From positions 62,001-126,000 of the forward strand of contig CBDFHE010000013.1 in the NCBI GenBank assembly GCA_965247455.1: a DNA stretch of 64,000 nt, in the 5' to 3' direction. Origin of the DNA: JACZYA01 sp965247455 (GTDB lineage Bacteria > Acidobacteriota > Terriglobia > Acidiferrales > 2-02-FULL-67-57). The notes under the pieces are model-generated. The model did not search any database. It was not told the origin of the DNA and saw only the letters and a program-made list of their open reading frames with translations. The position numbers were made by a program, and so were the translations under genes. Numbering within the stretch: position 1 is the first letter of the stretch; each line of letters opens with the position of its first letter. Positions 62,384 through 64,000 of this stretch are shown one piece after another.

Positions 62384-62770
62384 TTGCCTAGTACGTCCAA
62401 AGTTTTGACCCTGGCACTGGCAGCAGCCCTGCTTGCGCACCCGCTGGCGGGCGTGGCCGCCTGTTGGCAGCAGGACACGGCGCGGGCCACCTGCCCCCCT
62501 CCCTGCTCCATGCCGCAGGAACCCTCGACAGTGGACCCGTTGGTGAGCGCGGCGGCGGGAAGCTCCTGTTGCCAAATCACATCCACTGCGCCAGCCCCGC
62601 AAGCGCGCACCATCAAAGCTCAAGCCGGCAATCTCCTGACTCTGGTTCCTCCTGCACCCTCCCTCGCCACCGCCTCTTCAGACACACCTGCGCCGGTTCT
62701 GGCCGGAGGTGAAGTTCCCCGAAGTACGACCCCTTCTCTGCAAGCTCTCTTCTGCGTATTGTTGTTCTAG
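62384..62770 (+). CDS. Small exported cysteine-containing protein
   Basis: A 128-residue protein from TTG 62384 behind AGGGAGGAAGG. The first ~26 residues are a signal peptide (LTLALAAALLAHPLAGVAA). The mature part is Pro/Ala/Ser-rich with Cys in ACWQQD, TCPPPCSMP and SSCCQI and has a hydrophobic end LQALFCVLLF. No family is recognised. It precedes a TolC/CusC-type efflux gene by 85 bp; the Cys/Met-containing CPPPCSM stretch suggests a metal-binding or metal-sensing accessory, which is speculative. Confidence 0.6.
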   Translation: MPSTSKVLTLALAAALLAHPLAGVAACWQQDTARATCPPPCSMPQEPSTVDPLVSAAAGSSCCQITSTAPAPQARTIKAQAGNLLTLVPPAPSLATASSDTPAPVLAGGEVPRSTTPSLQALFCVLLF

Positions 62771-62855
62771 CTTTCTCCCCTTCCCTTTTGGCGCGCCATT
62801 GCTAACAGGCGCGCGAGCCATCTGAAAATTCTCTAGCAAGGGAGAGAGGTTCCCC

Positions 62856-64000
62856 ATGTCGAATGTAAAAGTTGTTGTTCCCCTGTTGGCGCTGCTGCTG
62901 CCCGCAGGGTTGCTCGCCCAACCAACAAGGCCGGCGGCGGAAGTCGTCACGGAAGTTGTTTCAGCCCGACAGCCAGTGCCAGCGGAAGAAGCCCGCCTGC
63001 GGCTGGAAGCATTAGTGCAGGAAGCCCTGGAAAACAACCCCGGGGTGCAGAGCGCCCTGCGCCGGGTGGAAGCGTGGCGCCGGCGCGTGCCGCAGTCCCG
63101 CTCGTTCCCTGACCCGGTGCTGGGGGTCAGCTGGATGGGCAACCTCACCCCCTTCGACGTGCAGGAAGGCGATCCCTCCAGCTTCCGCAGCATCACCGCC
63201 AGGCAGAAGATTCCCTTCCCCGGCAAACTGAAGCTGCGCGGGCAGATCGCCGGCCGCGAAGCGGAAGCCGCTTGGTGGGACTACGAAACCATTCGCCGCC
63301 GCGTGGTCGCCCAGGTCAAGGCCGCCTACTACAACTACTTCTACTACCACCAGGCCATCGAGATCACCCGCAAGAACAAAGACCTGCTGGGGAAACTGGC
63401 TAAGATCGCCGAGGTGCGCTACCAGGTCGGCAAAGGCATCCAGCAGGACGTGCTCCGGGCGCAGGTGGAACTTTCCCGCATCTTGCAGCGGCTCACGGTG
63501 CTGGAGCAGCAAGAGAAAACCGCGCAGGTCCGGCTGAACACGCTGCTCTACCGTCAGCCCGACGCCCCGCTCCCTCCGCCGGCAGTCTTTGAACAATCGC
63601 AGCTCACTTACTCCCTGGAATCCCTCTATCAACTGGCGCGCGAAAATGACACCGGCTTGCAGCGCGAGCAGCAGATGATCGAGCGCAACCAATTGGCCGT
63701 GAACCTGGCCCGCAAGGAGTTTTACCCCGACCTCAGCATCGGTTACGTGTACCAGAACCGCCCGCTGATGCCGGAAATGCACGGCGTTACTTTCAGCATC
63801 AACATCCCGGTTTTCTACAAGAGCAAGCAACGGGAAGGTGTGAACGAGGCCACGCTGGAGCTGCTCAGCGCCCGCCGCAGCCGCGACAACCGCGAGACCC
63901 TTCTCTCGTTCGAGGTCAAGCAACACTACCTGGCCGCCAAAGCGGCCGACGAGCTGGCGCGGCTCTACTCGCAGGCGATTGTGCCCCAGTCCTCGCTAGC
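62856..64000 (+). CDS. TolC/CusC-family outer-membrane efflux protein, cut by window end
   Basis: The first 381 residues of an outer-membrane channel subunit. A signal peptide (VVPLLALLLPAGLLAQ) is followed by the OEP coiled-coil repeats: LVQEALENNPGVQSALRRVEAW, PDPVLGVSWMG, KIPFPGKLKLRG, ARENDTGLQREQQMIER and KEFYPDLSIGYVYQNR. The type is common in heavy-metal (Cus/Czc) and drug RND systems, whose other genes would lie beyond the window. ATG 62856 has GGGAGAGAGG upstream. No stop before 64000. Confidence 0.9.
   Translation, partial: MSNVKVVVPLLALLLPAGLLAQPTRPAAEVVTEVVSARQPVPAEEARLRLEALVQEALENNPGVQSALRRVEAWRRRVPQSRSFPDPVLGVSWMGNLTPFDVQEGDPSSFRSITARQKIPFPGKLKLRGQIAGREAEAAWWDYETIRRRVVAQVKAAYYNYFYYHQAIEITRKNKDLLGKLAKIAEVRYQVGKGIQQDVLRAQVELSRILQRLTVLEQQEKTAQVRLNTLLYRQPDAPLPPPAVFEQSQLTYSLESLYQLARENDTGLQREQQMIERNQLAVNLARKEFYPDLSIGYVYQNRPLMPEMHGVTFSINIPVFYKSKQREGVNEATLELLSARRSRDNRETLLSFEVKQHYLAAKAADELARLYSQAIVPQSSL

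Overview
The window is a high-GC bacterial chromosome segment. The gene content points to an acidobacterium-like organism: an Oar-type TonB receptor with an N-terminal carboxypeptidase-regulatory domain, a MoxR/DUF58/transglutaminase cluster, abundant short palindromic intergenic repeats, and overlapping ATGA gene junctions. This assignment is an inference from gene content, not a phylogeny.

Layout. 1-0.5 kb: decayed IS630-type transposase. 0.5-9.5 kb: DUF4149 membrane protein, tRNA-Val(CAC), MoxR ATPase, DUF58 protein, MutY, and a TgpA-like membrane transglutaminase split by an IS1380-family element that left a clean 5-bp duplication; then a thioredoxin-fold protein. 9.6-22.2 kb: housekeeping run (rimO, yacG, pgpA, an IPT/beta-propeller protein, cinA, thpR, plsY, gpsA, an HD-GYP sensor, ftsY, ribD, ribE). 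Both riboflavin genes carry in-frame tandem-repeat insertions, and their junction is split by a palindromic element. 22.5-26.5 kb: an MFS/ketosynthase/ACP/reductase cluster. 26.7-35 kb: secreted D-aminoacylase-like amidohydrolase, M1 peptidase, a membrane protein, and a frameshifted Oar-like receptor.

35-49 kb: purine catabolism. A plus-strand pfkB-btpA-DUF6986 operon (interrupted by a second, intact IS1380 copy at the DUF6986 start) converges on a minus-strand operon for guanine deaminase, xanthine dehydrogenase (three subunits), allantoicase, OHCU decarboxylase, HIU hydrolase and the membrane urate hydroxylase PuuD. Upstream lies a 5'-nucleotidase-like gene. Together these would take nucleotides or guanine through xanthine, urate and allantoin to ureidoglycolate. 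Several of these genes carry frameshifts or stops.

49.7-57.3 kb: pyrimidine/hydantoin catabolism: beta-ureidopropionase-like amidase, class III aminotransferase, NCS1 permease, luciferase-like oxidoreductase, dihydropyrimidinase and a PPOX-type flavin protein. 57.4-62.2 kb: archaeal-type HMG-CoA synthase, thiolase and DUF35 protein with a zinc alcohol dehydrogenase, divergent from a LysR regulator with a perfect palindrome between them. 62.4-64 kb: small Cys-containing exported protein and the start of a TolC/CusC-type outer-membrane efflux gene, cut by the window end.

Caution: at least eight genes carry single-base indels, stops or small deletions. Some are at homopolymers and could be sequencing or assembly errors; others (a 5-bp tandem duplication, two IS insertions with target duplications, in-frame minisatellites) look like real events.
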